The notes: generated from the letters alone by a model not told the origin. Counted from the first letter of the stretch, positions 1 through 9,878 are shown. The stretch: DNA of 64,000 nt from Galbibacter sp. BG1 (GCF_013391805.1 NZ_CP058364.1:682501-746500), one strand, 5' to 3'. Numbers and translations: made by a program.

Positions 1-1302
1 GCTTTTCAAGGCAACCAACATGACAATCGAGAGAACGTAAAACAAATTGTTCGCCTGCGTCAACAAAGAGCCGAGTTGTTGGGTTACCAAACCCATGCCC
101 ATTTTATTCTTGAAGAGCGTATGGCCAAAACCCCCGAAAAAGTAAATACTTTCTTGGAAGAATTGCTGGAAAAGGCAAAGCCAGCAGCTGTAAGGGAATT
201 TCAACAACTGGAAAGTTTTGCCAAGAAAGAGGATAATCTCGAAAAATTACAAAAATGGGACAGTGCGTTCTATACAGAAAAATTAAAACAAAAACTGTTT
301 AATCTCGATGACGAAAAACTAAAGCCATATTTTAAACTGGAAAATGTTATCGATGGGGTTTTTACGATCGCCAAAAGGTTATATGGATTACAGTTTGAAG
401 AAACCAAGGAAATCGACACCTACCACAAAGATGTTAAAACGTATAAGGTCTTAGATGAAGCCAATGAGCTTACTGCCATATTTTACGCAGATTTTCATCC
501 CCGTCCTGGGAAAAGAAATGGGGCTTGGATGACTGTCTACAAACCCCAGTATGTAAAAAACAGTGAAAATTCGCGTCCGCATATTTCCATAGTTTGCAAT
601 TTTACAAAACCTACAGCCTCGAAACCTTCGTTGCTAACCTTTAACGAGGTAACCACTCTGTTTCATGAATTTGGTCATGCGCTGCATGGAATGCTTGCCA
701 ATACCACTTACCCAAGTTTAAGCGGTACCAGTGTGTATTGGGATTTTGTGGAATTGCCCAGCCAAGTTTTAGAAAATTGGTGTTATGAAAAAGAGGCTCT
801 CGAGCTTTTTGCAAAACACTACGAAACCAACGAGGTAATCCCAATGGAGTATGTCGAGAAGATAATAGAATCGGCTACTTTTATGGAAGGGATGCAAACC
901 CTACGCCAATTAAGTTTTGGTATGTTAGATATGAGCTGGCATGGAGTAGACCCAACGTATATTGAAGATGTGAAAGCTCACGAAGATGAAGTTTTTGAGG
1001 CAACCAGCCTATACCCGGAAACACCGGAAACTTGTATGAGTACAGCTTTCTCCCATATTTTTCAAGGAGGATATTCTGCTGGTTATTACAGTTATAAATG
1101 GGCAGAAGTACTCGATGCAGATGCTTTTGAGTTTTTTAAGGAACAAGGTATTTTTAGCAAAGAAGTGGCTACAAAATTCAAAGACAACATCCTGACGCAA
1201 GGCGGAACCGAGAACCCTATGGAGCTGTACAAAAGATTTAGAGGTAAAGAACCACAGCCCGACGCGTTACTTAGAAGGGCCGGACTTATAGAAAAGAAAT
1301 AA
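1..1302 (+). CDS. dcp: M3 family zinc metallopeptidase, Dcp-like peptidyl-dipeptidase (5' truncated by window)
   Basis: The frame is open from base 1, so the true start lies outside the window and only the C-terminal 433 residues are seen. The M3 zinc motif HEFGH is encoded at 664-678, followed by ALHGML. Downstream ligand and substrate-pocket segments (FVELPSQVLENW, then GGYSAGYYSYKWAEVLDADAF split by the family's conserved Gly/Tyr residues) and the end FRGKEPQPDALLRRAG match the Dcp/oligopeptidase A group. These enzymes are cytoplasmic or periplasmic peptidases that finish degrading short peptides; Dcp removes C-terminal dipeptides. The next gene begins 3 bp after the stop, so the two probably share a transcript. 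The choice of Dcp over oligopeptidase A is inference. Confidence 0.9.
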   Translation, partial: AFQGNQHDNRENVKQIVRLRQQRAELLGYQTHAHFILEERMAKTPEKVNTFLEELLEKAKPAAVREFQQLESFAKKEDNLEKLQKWDSAFYTEKLKQKLFNLDDEKLKPYFKLENVIDGVFTIAKRLYGLQFEETKEIDTYHKDVKTYKVLDEANELTAIFYADFHPRPGKRNGAWMTVYKPQYVKNSENSRPHISIVCNFTKPTASKPSLLTFNEVTTLFHEFGHALHGMLANTTYPSLSGTSVYWDFVELPSQVLENWCYEKEALELFAKHYETNEVIPMEYVEKIIESATFMEGMQTLRQLSFGMLDMSWHGVDPTYIEDVKAHEDEVFEATSLYPETPETCMSTAFSHIFQGGYSAGYYSYKWAEVLDADAFEFFKEQGIFSKEVATKFKDNILTQGGTENPMELYKRFRGKEPQPDALLRRAGLIEKK

Positions 1303-1305
1303 AAA

Positions 1306-2259
1306 ATGAAATTACAAACACAAATCCCATTAAAATCGCAACCAAATTCCATCAAATACGAGTCGGATGTTTTTTTAATGGGATCTTGTTTTGTAGAAAA
1401 CATTGGCGAAAAGCTCCATTTTTATAAGTTTAAGGCTGAAGTAAATCCATTTGGAATTATATTTCACCCTCAAGCCATTGAAACCTTGTTACAACGAGTG
1501 ATCTCAGAAAAGGCATATACCGAGAAAGATATTTTTTTTTGGAACGAACGCTGGCATTGTTTTGAAGTACATTCTAACTTAAGCAATGTTTCTAAAGAAG
1601 AAATACTAAAAAACCTCAACCAAACTTTAAAAAACACCAAACGTTGCGTCATTAATTCATCTCACTTAATTTTCACCTTGGGAACAGCTTGGGGCTATGA
1701 ATTAAAAGAAACTGGCCATTGGGTCGCCAATTGCCATAAAGTACCCCAAAAAGCCTTTCAAAAGAAAATAGCCAGTGTTCCAAGCATAGAGAAATCCATC
1801 AACCAAATGCTGGAGCTAACAAAAAAGTTAAATCCAGACGCCACGGTAATTTTCACCGTTTCCCCAGTCCGCCATATTAAAGATGGTTTTGTGGAAAACC
1901 AACGCAGCAAAGCACATTTAATTTCAGCCGTTCAAAATGTTCTTGAGAAAGAGAAAGAACTAAATGCCCATTATTTCCCTTCCTACGAACTTATGATGGA
2001 TGAGTTGCGGGATTATCGGTTTTATGCGGAAGACATGATTCACCCCAACAAAACAGCCGTAACATATATCTGGGAGAAATTTAAAGAGGTCTGGATTTCC
2101 CATACTACGGAAGAAACTATGAAAACTGTTGAGCAAGTACAACAGGGAATGGCGCATCGCCCCTTTAATGCTGAAAGTAACGATTACAAAAAATTTCAAG
2201 AAAAGCTTCAGCAGAAAATTACGTATCTTTCAGAAAAACACCCACACATAAAATTCTAG
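1306..2259 (+). CDS. GSCFA domain protein
   Basis: A 317-residue protein with the family-defining block near the N-terminus (MGSCFVENIG, about residues 25-34) and a later segment FTVSPVRHIKDG followed by HLISAVQ and EDMIHPN, as in SGNH/GDSL-like hydrolases (catalytic Ser in the first block, Asp/His near DMIHPN). GSCFA proteins are common in Bacteroidota and of unknown substrate; an esterase activity is inferred from the fold only. No signal peptide is evident. The gene is packed between the M3 peptidase (3 bp) and the DUF4230 gene (1 bp), so an operon is likely. Confidence 0.88.
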   Translation: MKLQTQIPLKSQPNSIKYESDVFLMGSCFVENIGEKLHFYKFKAEVNPFGIIFHPQAIETLLQRVISEKAYTEKDIFFWNERWHCFEVHSNLSNVSKEEILKNLNQTLKNTKRCVINSSHLIFTLGTAWGYELKETGHWVANCHKVPQKAFQKKIASVPSIEKSINQMLELTKKLNPDATVIFTVSPVRHIKDGFVENQRSKAHLISAVQNVLEKEKELNAHYFPSYELMMDELRDYRFYAEDMIHPNKTAVTYIWEKFKEVWISHTTEETMKTVEQVQQGMAHRPFNAESNDYKKFQEKLQQKITYLSEKHPHIKF

Positions 2260-2260
2260 C

Positions 2261-2890
2261 ATGCGAAAGATTCTGTTCGGGATTATTATTACCCTTCTAA
2301 TTTTATGGACGTATCAGCTTTACAAAAGACATCAAGAGCGATCGGCTTATCTTGAGGCAAATACCGCACTTATTCAGCAAGAGGTAAAAAACGTACGAAA
2401 ACTTATTGTCACCGAAGGTCATTTTTCTCAGGTATTTAATTATCAGCAGTCCGAAAAAATTTTAGCAAACCTGCTTACCACCGAAAAAAAAGCCCTTGTT
2501 GTTGTAAATGCCGACGTTACGGTAGCTTACGATTTGAGTAAGGTTGATTTTGAAATTGACAAGGATAATCAAACCCTGTACATCACCGGAATCCCAGAGC
2601 CTGAAATAAAAATTTTCCCAGATTTAAAATATTACGATATTTCGAGTGATTATTTGAATCCTTTTAACGAGAAAGACTTCAATAAAATTAAGGATCAAGT
2701 CAACGCTGCGATTCAAAAGAAAATCAATAATTCTGGCCTAAAGGAAAATGCTCAAAACCGCTTGATAACAGAATTATCGCAGTTCTATGTTCTAACAAAT
2801 TCTATGAATTGGAAGTTGGTGTACAACAATGAGGTTATTGAAAATAAAGAGGATTGGGAACGTTTTAATTATTCTTTTACTGAAAACTAA
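2261..2890 (+). CDS. DUF4230 membrane-anchored protein
   Basis: A 209-residue protein with one N-terminal membrane segment (about residues 4-19) and a soluble domain probably outside the cytoplasm. The middle part (KALVVVNADVTVAYDLSKV, then ITGIPEPEI) is the typical DUF4230 pattern. Function is unknown. It follows the GSCFA gene after 1 bp and closes the three-gene run. The 89 bp between it and the convergent lipoprotein gene show no clear terminator hairpin. Confidence 0.82.
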   Translation: MRKILFGIIITLLILWTYQLYKRHQERSAYLEANTALIQQEVKNVRKLIVTEGHFSQVFNYQQSEKILANLLTTEKKALVVVNADVTVAYDLSKVDFEIDKDNQTLYITGIPEPEIKIFPDLKYYDISSDYLNPFNEKDFNKIKDQVNAAIQKKINNSGLKENAQNRLITELSQFYVLTNSMNWKLVYNNEVIENKEDWERFNYSFTEN

Positions 2891-2979
2891 ACTGGCAAAA
2901 CTACTTTCTATATCATGTTGGAAGCCTTCCTGATCAAAGCCACTTTGATTTTTATTGAGAATGACGGCCCCAAACAAAA

Positions 2980-4659
2980 TTATTTGCCTATTCTAGACTT
3001 AATCCACAGCAAAAATTGATTTTTAAAATCGCTTGGATCCCACTTTTGGTTTTTTGCAACGTTATCTATTTTTTCTACCACGGCACTGCGCTGTGTTTTT
3101 TGGTAATGAATAATTATTTTACCATCGGTGTTGGTACTCCAATAGGTTTCCTTGTGCAAAATTTCCCCTTGCTGCCCTATTTTTATAATTCGGGCGCTGT
3201 AGTTATTATTACCGGTACTGGAAGTATAAATTACAGACCTGTTATCTCTATCCAAAATCAAATGCGGAGCTAACGATGGCCCCGTGAACGCATCATTCTT
3301 TACAAAGGTTTTGCTCGTGGGATTAAAAACATAAGCGGCATAGGTTGCATTCCTATTTAAATCGTATCCTTCTGGAAAAGGCAAATCGGTATACCCATCG
3401 AAGTTAATATCGAAATCGGTAACTGTATATTCCTGTTCAGACAAATCGCCTATATTGTAAGGTTTTTTAATTGGGGACAATGGCGCTTCAAAAACAAAAC
3501 TACTGTCGGCCACTTTTATGAGGTCACGTTTAGAAACCGAAACTTCTACTTCAGTTGGATTGGCATTGGTTTTTCGAGTATACCTTACGGAATATCTCCA
3601 TAGAACATCCAATTTATTAATTTCAAAAGGCTTACTATAAACAAAAAAAGTACTATCTATAAGTTCTGGGTAGTACTGTGGATACTTTTTTTCAAATGTA
3701 AAAGTATCTACCGCCGCTGTTTTGAACATAAATTTCTTAGTATACCTGAACTGTTTAACCACAGAATCGGTTTTATAGGCCACTACGTGTTTCGAATTTT
3801 TAGTCTGAGTTTCTGAAATCTCTATGGCCTTGAAGATAGAATCGTTTACAAAAGCACTTTTAAATTTCGATTTCTTTCCTAGGTTCTCACTATATCCACT
3901 TAAGGTAATATTAGTTAAAACCTTTACAGAATCCCTCATTATTAACTTTTCCAATACTTTTGTACTGTCCACAAAATAAAATGTATTAAGGGCGGTGGCA
4001 TCCTGCAGATCCAACAAGCCATTCGATTGGTAAACTTTCGCTCCGCTGGCCAATGCACTCAATACAGAATCGTTGGTAATAAGGCGATCTTTACGAATGG
4101 TAAAAAATTTATCCCGGTCTTCTATGGCATACTCAAACTTTTTCTGCGGAAGCAAATCGAAGTAAAAATTGGCAGTGCGTATAGCTTTTCTAATGGCTAC
4201 TGGAGATTTATTAAAATCGATGTCGTAAGCATGAAAACTGTTATTGGAGGCATCGTGTGTATAGATTTTATAGCGATTTTTTCCCGTGATATCGATTCTA
4301 AAAACGCTTCCACCAATTCTGGAAGTAATGGTTTTGTTGTTTTTTACAATCGCTGTTTGCTTAAATTCTTTTAATCTGCCAAGTTGCTTTTCCTTACCAT
4401 ATAAATTTAATGCTACAAATCCGGAATCAAGAGGCCTTTTAATTTTCGCCTTATAGTATACGGAATCTTCTGTGGAAAGTTCTTTATTCTTAGCCCTAAG
4501 AATATCCTTTATAAGGGCTTCATCGGTTACAACTCTTTCTTTTTTTTGCTGAAGTTTAAGCGAATCGCTGGCTGTAGTTAAGGTAGTGGTTTTATCACTA
4601 TCGTTTTTACAGGCCAGGTTAACCAAAATGAAAACTAAAATGAGGCTATATTTTTTCAA
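2980..4659 (-). CDS. Large lipoprotein with XAC2610/VCBS-like C-terminal region
   Basis: A 559-residue protein beginning with a lipoprotein signal (hydrophobic stretch ending NLAC, lipidated Cys at residue 17), so it should be membrane-anchored, probably at the outer membrane. The long Lys/Ser-rich body is not recognised. The C-terminal part has a calcium-loop-like stretch (DFDINFDGYTDLPF) followed by a Tyr/Asn-rich segment resembling the XAC2610 family. It is transcribed alone, convergent with the DUF4230 gene. Function unknown; the domain assignment is by eye and tentative. Confidence 0.7.
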   Translation of the reverse strand: MKKYSLILVFILVNLACKNDSDKTTTLTTASDSLKLQQKKERVVTDEALIKDILRAKNKELSTEDSVYYKAKIKRPLDSGFVALNLYGKEKQLGRLKEFKQTAIVKNNKTITSRIGGSVFRIDITGKNRYKIYTHDASNNSFHAYDIDFNKSPVAIRKAIRTANFYFDLLPQKKFEYAIEDRDKFFTIRKDRLITNDSVLSALASGAKVYQSNGLLDLQDATALNTFYFVDSTKVLEKLIMRDSVKVLTNITLSGYSENLGKKSKFKSAFVNDSIFKAIEISETQTKNSKHVVAYKTDSVVKQFRYTKKFMFKTAAVDTFTFEKKYPQYYPELIDSTFFVYSKPFEINKLDVLWRYSVRYTRKTNANPTEVEVSVSKRDLIKVADSSFVFEAPLSPIKKPYNIGDLSEQEYTVTDFDINFDGYTDLPFPEGYDLNRNATYAAYVFNPTSKTFVKNDAFTGPSLAPHLILDRDNRSVIYTSSTGNNNYSARIIKIGQQGEILHKETYWSTNTDGKIIIHYQKTQRSAVVEKIDNVAKNQKWDPSDFKNQFLLWIKSRIGK

Positions 4660-4827
4660 ATCTCTTGATAATTGAATTCGGCTAAAAATATAAAATCTTT
4701 TTACAGCATCACAGCTAATTGATTTTTAGTTAACGCGCAAACCAATAAATGCGCCAGTATAAACCCAATTAGGGGTTTCATTTCAACATTTTACAGTCGT
4801 CCAGCCGGGGATTCTTTCTCCCCTGTT

Positions 4828-6585
4828 TTATTTCACCAGTGCGTTATCCACCAATTCGATTCCATCATCAATTAAGTGCCCCACTTTAGGGCGATTTCTT
4901 TTTACGGCCTCCAAATGTCCCAAAATTTCTTCCGCAAAATTGTTATCACCATTATTTTTTGCCAACTCATAAAGTTCTACAGAAAGCAACCAATCGTTAG
5001 GATAATTCTCCTGAAGCTGCTCGAAAACCTTGTGCCGCGAGATGGTTGTATTTTTACCTTCCCGGTATTCGCGAACCTGTAGGTAAAGCGACTCCAATTT
5101 TAAGGTATCTTCATTCTTTTTAGCTTTAACCGTTTTTTCGGAAGGTGTATGTGTTATCAAATCGAAACTATTTACATCTGCCGGACCACTATATGCTGAA
5201 ATCACCTCTTTACCCACCGCCAAATGATAGGTCCCCCATTCTGGCTCGAAAAGAAGAGTGTCGTTATGCTTTACGGTGCAATTGGTGAATGTGATTAAAA
5301 TAATTTTCCCCATTAAATTTCGGGTTCCCGTTACAATAGTTCCAGAAACGGTAATACCTCCTTCAAACTCTAAGGTTACTTCATGATCTTCATAAATATG
5401 GTACGCTTTAAGATCCCTCGGACTCATATCTTCAATAGCGAGATTAATGCCCTTTAATTTCCCAATCGGACTCCCAAAACCTTGTGGATGCTGTTTAGTT
5501 CCATGCCCTACCAATTCTTTATCCCGGTAGGCAAGTGCTGTTTTCCCTTCGGTCTGGAAATAAATTACTTCTCCTTCGTTTTCCAAAACTTTCGAGAAAA
5601 CTCCAGAAATCTGGATCCCTGTGCTCAATTCAATAGTACCGAGAGCAGTAGAATTTATAAGTTTTTTTACGCCGCTCAATCCGCCTCTACGGAGGGCCAT
5701 TTTGTTGGCAAATTCCTCTAAGATTAAACTAAGATGTGCAAAATCGGGTGTAACGTACAATTGAGGTTGCGGCTTTGTAATATCGAAATCCTGAAAAGTA
5801 GCCTCTATGGTATAGGGAAGTTTTTTCACCTCATCGGTCATACACCATTTACTCTCACCTATAGACGAAAGTAGGCCAGCTCCATATATTTTGGGATTCT
5901 CCACCGTACCGATCAAGCCATATTCTACGGTCCACCAATGTAAATTTCTAATTAACGACATTTCACTGGGCTCCCCCATATTTTGTTGCAGGTCTTCTAC
6001 TTTTTTCTCTGCCTTTTCTATGTCTTCTACTGAAGTTCCTTCCGCCTCTTTAATGATGGAGAGGTGACGAATGGCTTCATACATTTCGTAATCTTTGGCA
6101 CTGGAAATAGCCTTGCAACCAATCTCCCCGAACCTTCGCAGGTACTCTGCATATTCTGGATTTGCAATTATGGGAGCATGGCCGGCCCCCTCGTGAATAA
6201 TATCGGGAGCTGGGGTGTATTCTATATTTTCCAGTTGTCGAATGTCTGATGCAATCACCAAAACATTGTAGGCTTGAAATTCCATAAAAGCATTTGGAGG
6301 GATAAAACCATCAACCGCAACGGCGGCCCAACCAATATCCTTTAAAATACGGTTCATTCCATACATACTCGGAATATGGTCTATGGAAATGCCAGTTTTC
6401 TTTAAACCATCTGTATACGATTTGTGCGCAACCTGACTGAGGTAATCTACATTTTTGCGCATTACATATCTCCATACCGCTTGGTTAATGGGGGTATAAT
6501 CCTCATAATCTTGCGGTTTGATAAACTGTTTTAAATGTTTAGGCAATCGATCTAATAATGGATTGCTTTTATATCCTTTTTCCAT
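4828..6585 (-). CDS. phhA: Aromatic amino acid hydroxylase (phenylalanine 4-monooxygenase) with long C-terminal extension
   Basis: The N-terminal about 300 residues are the pterin-dependent hydroxylase domain. The iron ligands are visible as His131 and His136 in HEGAGH and Glu221 in WWTVEYGLIG. The enzyme uses tetrahydropterin and O2 to turn phenylalanine into tyrosine in the cytosol. At 585 residues it is about twice the usual bacterial length (roughly 260-300). The extra C-terminal half is not an ACT domain that I can recognise; it has a beta-rich part (residues about 310-470) and a helical, TPR-like end. It is a single gene, with no clear terminator hairpin followed by a T-run on its strand. 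Confidence 0.93.
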   Translation of the reverse strand: MEKGYKSNPLLDRLPKHLKQFIKPQDYEDYTPINQAVWRYVMRKNVDYLSQVAHKSYTDGLKKTGISIDHIPSMYGMNRILKDIGWAAVAVDGFIPPNAFMEFQAYNVLVIASDIRQLENIEYTPAPDIIHEGAGHAPIIANPEYAEYLRRFGEIGCKAISSAKDYEMYEAIRHLSIIKEAEGTSVEDIEKAEKKVEDLQQNMGEPSEMSLIRNLHWWTVEYGLIGTVENPKIYGAGLLSSIGESKWCMTDEVKKLPYTIEATFQDFDITKPQPQLYVTPDFAHLSLILEEFANKMALRRGGLSGVKKLINSTALGTIELSTGIQISGVFSKVLENEGEVIYFQTEGKTALAYRDKELVGHGTKQHPQGFGSPIGKLKGINLAIEDMSPRDLKAYHIYEDHEVTLEFEGGITVSGTIVTGTRNLMGKIILITFTNCTVKHNDTLLFEPEWGTYHLAVGKEVISAYSGPADVNSFDLITHTPSEKTVKAKKNEDTLKLESLYLQVREYREGKNTTISRHKVFEQLQENYPNDWLLSVELYELAKNNGDNNFAEEILGHLEAVKRNRPKVGHLIDDGIELVDNALVK

Positions 6586-6937
6586 AGATTTCTGTTTCCA
6601 TTAATAAAAACATTCATAGTATAGCTGCGCCTCTAATTGCATCACTTCGATTTCTTTTGGCGATTGTGACTTTTTTAATTCGCGTATTTATCACAATTTA
6701 TACTCGTTCACCAATATTTGAGAGCATCTTAACGACTCTCAGAATTCGTTGGCACTAGCTTCCCAACAATTGGCTCAAAGCGTAAGCAATAAATTACTAC
6801 CGTTTTTACTGGTTATGTAAAAATACAAAACTTACGTCCATTGCGAAAACGTTATCGTGGATTGTTGGCAACAAAAAAAGAGGTCACAAATTGTGACCTC
6901 TTACTATCAATAATATATCATTCGTTGAACTCTTTCC
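6586..6937. other. 352-bp intergenic region (phhA upstream / DUF4136 downstream)
   Basis: This gap holds the rho-independent terminator of the DUF4136 gene (6873-6902) and must contain the phhA promoter on the minus strand. I could not identify a convincing TAnnTTTG box for phhA. No small gene with a credible start is visible. Confidence 0.6.
6873..6902 (-). terminator. Rho-independent terminator of the DUF4136 gene
   Basis: A perfect 12-bp inverted repeat (AAGAGGTCACAA at 6878-6889, one-base centre, TTGTGACCTCTT at 6891-6902) is followed on the minus strand by a run of T (A7 at 6873-6879 on the plus strand). It lies 36 bp after the DUF4136 stop codon. Confidence 0.85.
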
Positions 6938-7495
6938 TTAGTCAATACTTGCAACTTGACTTGTTACTGGTGGGAATTGAGACAAAATTTCTTTAACAAA
7001 CTCGTTGATACGGGCTTCTTTTTTATCTATATCACCATCGGTAATTAAATCTCCGGTTCCCTTTCCTTGCCAAACCAGTTCCTTTTTATCGGCATCTATT
7101 AAATCGATATACAACGAACCTTCTGTTTCGGTGTATACGCTAGGATATCCTCCACCCCAGCCCCATGGACCGCCGTACCAACCCCAGCCCCAGCCCATGT
7201 TGTTATAAACACTAACACGGTCTACTTCTTTGGTAAAGATACTCACTAGAATATCAGGGTTTTCCGATAATCGATAGCCCCTGTTTTGTAATTCATATTG
7301 AATAGCCCTTAAAATACGTTTTTTATCCAGGTCGGAAATTCCTGCTTTATCGATTCCCGGCTTATAAAATGCAAAGGATTTATATTTTCCAAAATCTACT
7401 TGGCGATCGTAATCTGTTGCCACATCAATAGAAGAACAGGCACCCATAAGTAGTGTTACAAGCAATAGACCGGTAAAGAGTTTAATTGTCTTCAT
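6938..7495 (-). CDS. DUF4136 lipoprotein
   Basis: A 185-residue protein with a lipoprotein signal (LLMGAC, Cys20) followed by the DUF4136 pattern: DVATDYD, FGKYKSFAFY, an RAIQYELQNRGY helix and DILVSIFTK. A Gly/Trp-rich insert sits in the middle (about residues 99-118), and a conserved strand follows (SLYIDLIDADKKELVWQG). Such lipoproteins are widespread in Bacteroidota, face the periplasm and have no assigned function. It is followed by a strong terminator, so it is probably monocistronic. Confidence 0.87.
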   Translation of the reverse strand: MKTIKLFTGLLLVTLLMGACSSIDVATDYDRQVDFGKYKSFAFYKPGIDKAGISDLDKKRILRAIQYELQNRGYRLSENPDILVSIFTKEVDRVSVYNNMGWGWGWYGGPWGWGGGYPSVYTETEGSLYIDLIDADKKELVWQGKGTGDLITDGDIDKKEARINEFVKEILSQFPPVTSQVASID

Positions 7496-7542
7496 TTTAC
7501 TTTGTTTTTAAGTTATTTAATCTCAACGGATATTTTTTTCAG

Positions 7543-9573
7543 TTAAAACAAGTTTTCGTCTACCATATTAGGCAGTGTAACTTTTAAATTAGGCTCCACT
7601 TCCATGGCTCTTTTTATAGCAAAAACAGCTTCTTCGTTTCTAGCCCAACTCCTTCTAGCAATGCCATTGTTTACGTCCCAAAATAACATAGACTGCAAAC
7701 GAGCATTGGCTTCTTTAGTACCATCAAGAACCATACCAAATCCGCCATTTATAACTTCTCCCCAGCCAACACCGCCACCATTATGAATACTTACCCAGCT
7801 AGCTCCTCTAAAACTATCCCCAATTACATTGTGTATAGCCATGTCTGCGGTAAAACTTGAGCCGTCGTAAATATTAGAGGTTTCCCTATATGGAGAGTCG
7901 GTTCCACTAACATCGTGATGATCTCTCCCTAAAATTACGAAACCTATTTCATTTTTTGCTATAGCTTCATTAAAAGCTTTTGCTATTTTTATTCTCCCTT
8001 CAGCATCTGCATATAAAATCCTAGCTTGGGAGCCAACCACCAACTTATTTTCTTGTGCCGCCTTGATCCATTGAATATTATCTTCTAATTGTTTTTGAAT
8101 TTCCTCTGGAGCTGTTTCTTTCATTGCCTCCAAAACGCTACATGCTATGGCATCAGTTTTTTTAAGGTCTTCTGGATCTCCACTGGCACAAACCCAACGG
8201 AATGGGCCAAAACCATAATCGAAACACATGGGCCCCATGATGTCTTGTACATAACTTGGGTAAGCCCATCCCCCAGCCCCTTCCCGAAGGGAAGAGGAGT
8301 CTACAAATTCTCCATTTTCATTTTTATAAATTTTGGCACCGGCTCGCGAAGCTTCCAAAAGAAAGGCATTTCCGTAATCGAAGAAATAAGTCCCCTTCTG
8401 GGTGTGCTTGTTAATAGCTGCTGCCTGTCTACACAAACTCTCCTGTACTTTCTCCTTAAAAGTTTCTACATCGTTTGCCATTAAGTGCTGCGCCTCTTCG
8501 AAAGAAACCCCTACTGGATAATAACCTCCCGCCCACGGATTGTGCAAACTGGTTTGGTCGGACCCCAAATCTATCTTTATGTCTTCCTCATCAAATTTCT
8601 CCCAAACATCCACCACATTTCCTTGATAAGCAATAGAAACAGTTTCCCCTTCGGCCTTGGCCTTTCTAACCCGCGCTGTTAATTCAACTAAATTATCAAT
8701 AACCTCATCTACCCAACCCTGTTCATGCCTGGTTTGAGTAGCTTTTGGATTCACTTCTGCACAAACGGTAATGCATCCAGCGATATTCCCCGCCTTTGGT
8801 TGGGCTCCGCTCATCCCCCCTAATCCAGAGGTTACAAACAAACCTCCCTTGGGATCTTTTTTAATTTTTCTAAAACCGTTTAAAACCGTAATGGTTGTAC
8901 CATGAACGATTCCTTGTGGACCGATATACATATAACTGCCCGCTGTCATTTGTCCGTATTGAGTAACCCCCAATGCATTAAATTTCTCCCAATCGTCTTG
9001 TTTGGAGTAGTTTGGAATCATCATTCCATTGGTAACAACTACCCTCGGCGCATTTTTATGCGATGGGAACAGCCCCATTGGATGGCCGCTATACATCACC
9101 AAGGTCTGTTCATCATTCATTTCCGAGAGGTATTTCATGGTTAAGCGATATTGCGCCCAATTCTGAAAAACCGCTCCGTTCCCTCCATAGGTAATCAACT
9201 CATGAGGATGCTGTGCTACTTTAGGGTCGAGATTATTCATGATCATAAGCATAATCGCAGCCGCATGCTTGGATTTTGCGGGGTAACTCTCTATCGGCCG
9301 GGCGTACATATCATAATCGGGGCGAAAACGATGCATGTAGATTCTCCCGAAATCCGCTAACTCCTGCTTAAATTCCGGTATTAAATCTTCGTGAAGATTT
9401 TTATCAAAATAACGTAATGCGTTTTTAAGCGCTAATTTTTTCTCTTCGGAAGTTAGGATATCCTTTCTTTTCGGAGCGTGGTTCACTTCTTCATCAAAAG
9501 GTTTCCTTGCAGGCAAAACAGTGGGAATCCCTTCTTTAATCTGACTATGGAATGTATTTTGTACTTCTATCAT
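7543..9573 (-). CDS. hutU: Urocanate hydratase
   Basis: This is the second step of histidine degradation: it converts urocanate to imidazolonepropionate in the cytosol with tightly bound NAD+ acting as electrophile. Diagnostic segments are YGGNGAVFQNW (129-139), YSGHPMGLFP (161-170), the NAD-binding GLGGMSGAQPKAG (250-262) and, near the C-terminus, HNGGGVGWGEVINGG. At 676 residues it is about 120 longer than the classical roughly 555-residue enzyme and belongs to the longer form found in Bacteroidota. No other hut gene (hutH, hutI, hutG) is adjacent, so the pathway must be completed elsewhere. Confidence 0.96.
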   Translation of the reverse strand: MIEVQNTFHSQIKEGIPTVLPARKPFDEEVNHAPKRKDILTSEEKKLALKNALRYFDKNLHEDLIPEFKQELADFGRIYMHRFRPDYDMYARPIESYPAKSKHAAAIMLMIMNNLDPKVAQHPHELITYGGNGAVFQNWAQYRLTMKYLSEMNDEQTLVMYSGHPMGLFPSHKNAPRVVVTNGMMIPNYSKQDDWEKFNALGVTQYGQMTAGSYMYIGPQGIVHGTTITVLNGFRKIKKDPKGGLFVTSGLGGMSGAQPKAGNIAGCITVCAEVNPKATQTRHEQGWVDEVIDNLVELTARVRKAKAEGETVSIAYQGNVVDVWEKFDEEDIKIDLGSDQTSLHNPWAGGYYPVGVSFEEAQHLMANDVETFKEKVQESLCRQAAAINKHTQKGTYFFDYGNAFLLEASRAGAKIYKNENGEFVDSSSLREGAGGWAYPSYVQDIMGPMCFDYGFGPFRWVCASGDPEDLKKTDAIACSVLEAMKETAPEEIQKQLEDNIQWIKAAQENKLVVGSQARILYADAEGRIKIAKAFNEAIAKNEIGFVILGRDHHDVSGTDSPYRETSNIYDGSSFTADMAIHNVIGDSFRGASWVSIHNGGGVGWGEVINGGFGMVLDGTKEANARLQSMLFWDVNNGIARRSWARNEEAVFAIKRAMEVEPNLKVTLPNMVDENLF

Positions 9574-9616
9574 GGGAAATTATATTCATTCAGCATTGTG
9601 CTAAAACAATCCTACA

Positions 9617-9769
9617 TTAATTTTTATTTTTTTTAAAGCCATAAGGGCAATGTCTACAACCATTTTCACAGCAATACCCTCTCTTTAAATGGTACTGCTC
9701 GGTAAATACCCGATAACCTTCTGGTGATAGATAATAATCGCCTTCTTCAGGCTTCAGTATTTTCTTCAT
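9617..9769 (-). CDS. DUF5522 small cysteine-rich protein
   Basis: This 50-residue reading frame sits just upstream of hutU on the same strand. It starts at the ATG whose complement is at 9767-9769 and stops at 9617-9619. The C-terminal half carries the family pattern: FTEQYHLKRGYCC followed by ENGCRHCPYGF, with four cysteines (residues 33, 34, 38 and 41) and a His-Cys-Pro that probably bind a metal, most likely zinc. The function of DUF5522 is unknown. The 43-bp gap to hutU allows co-transcription. Confidence 0.85.
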   Translation of the reverse strand: MKKILKPEEGDYYLSPEGYRVFTEQYHLKRGYCCENGCRHCPYGFKKNKN

Positions 9770-9878
9770 AATTTTTGAATAATTCTCAAAAAAGCGATCG
9801 ATTTATTCATTTCAACTAAATAATCATCACTTTAAGCAATAAAAAATTGGAAATAGCATTGGTAAATACAAATCCATT

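Noticed and set aside
4807-4829. GGGGA/TCCCC hairpin as phhA terminator
   Set aside because: The T-run lies on the plus-strand side, where no gene ends; on the phhA strand there is no T-run after the stem.
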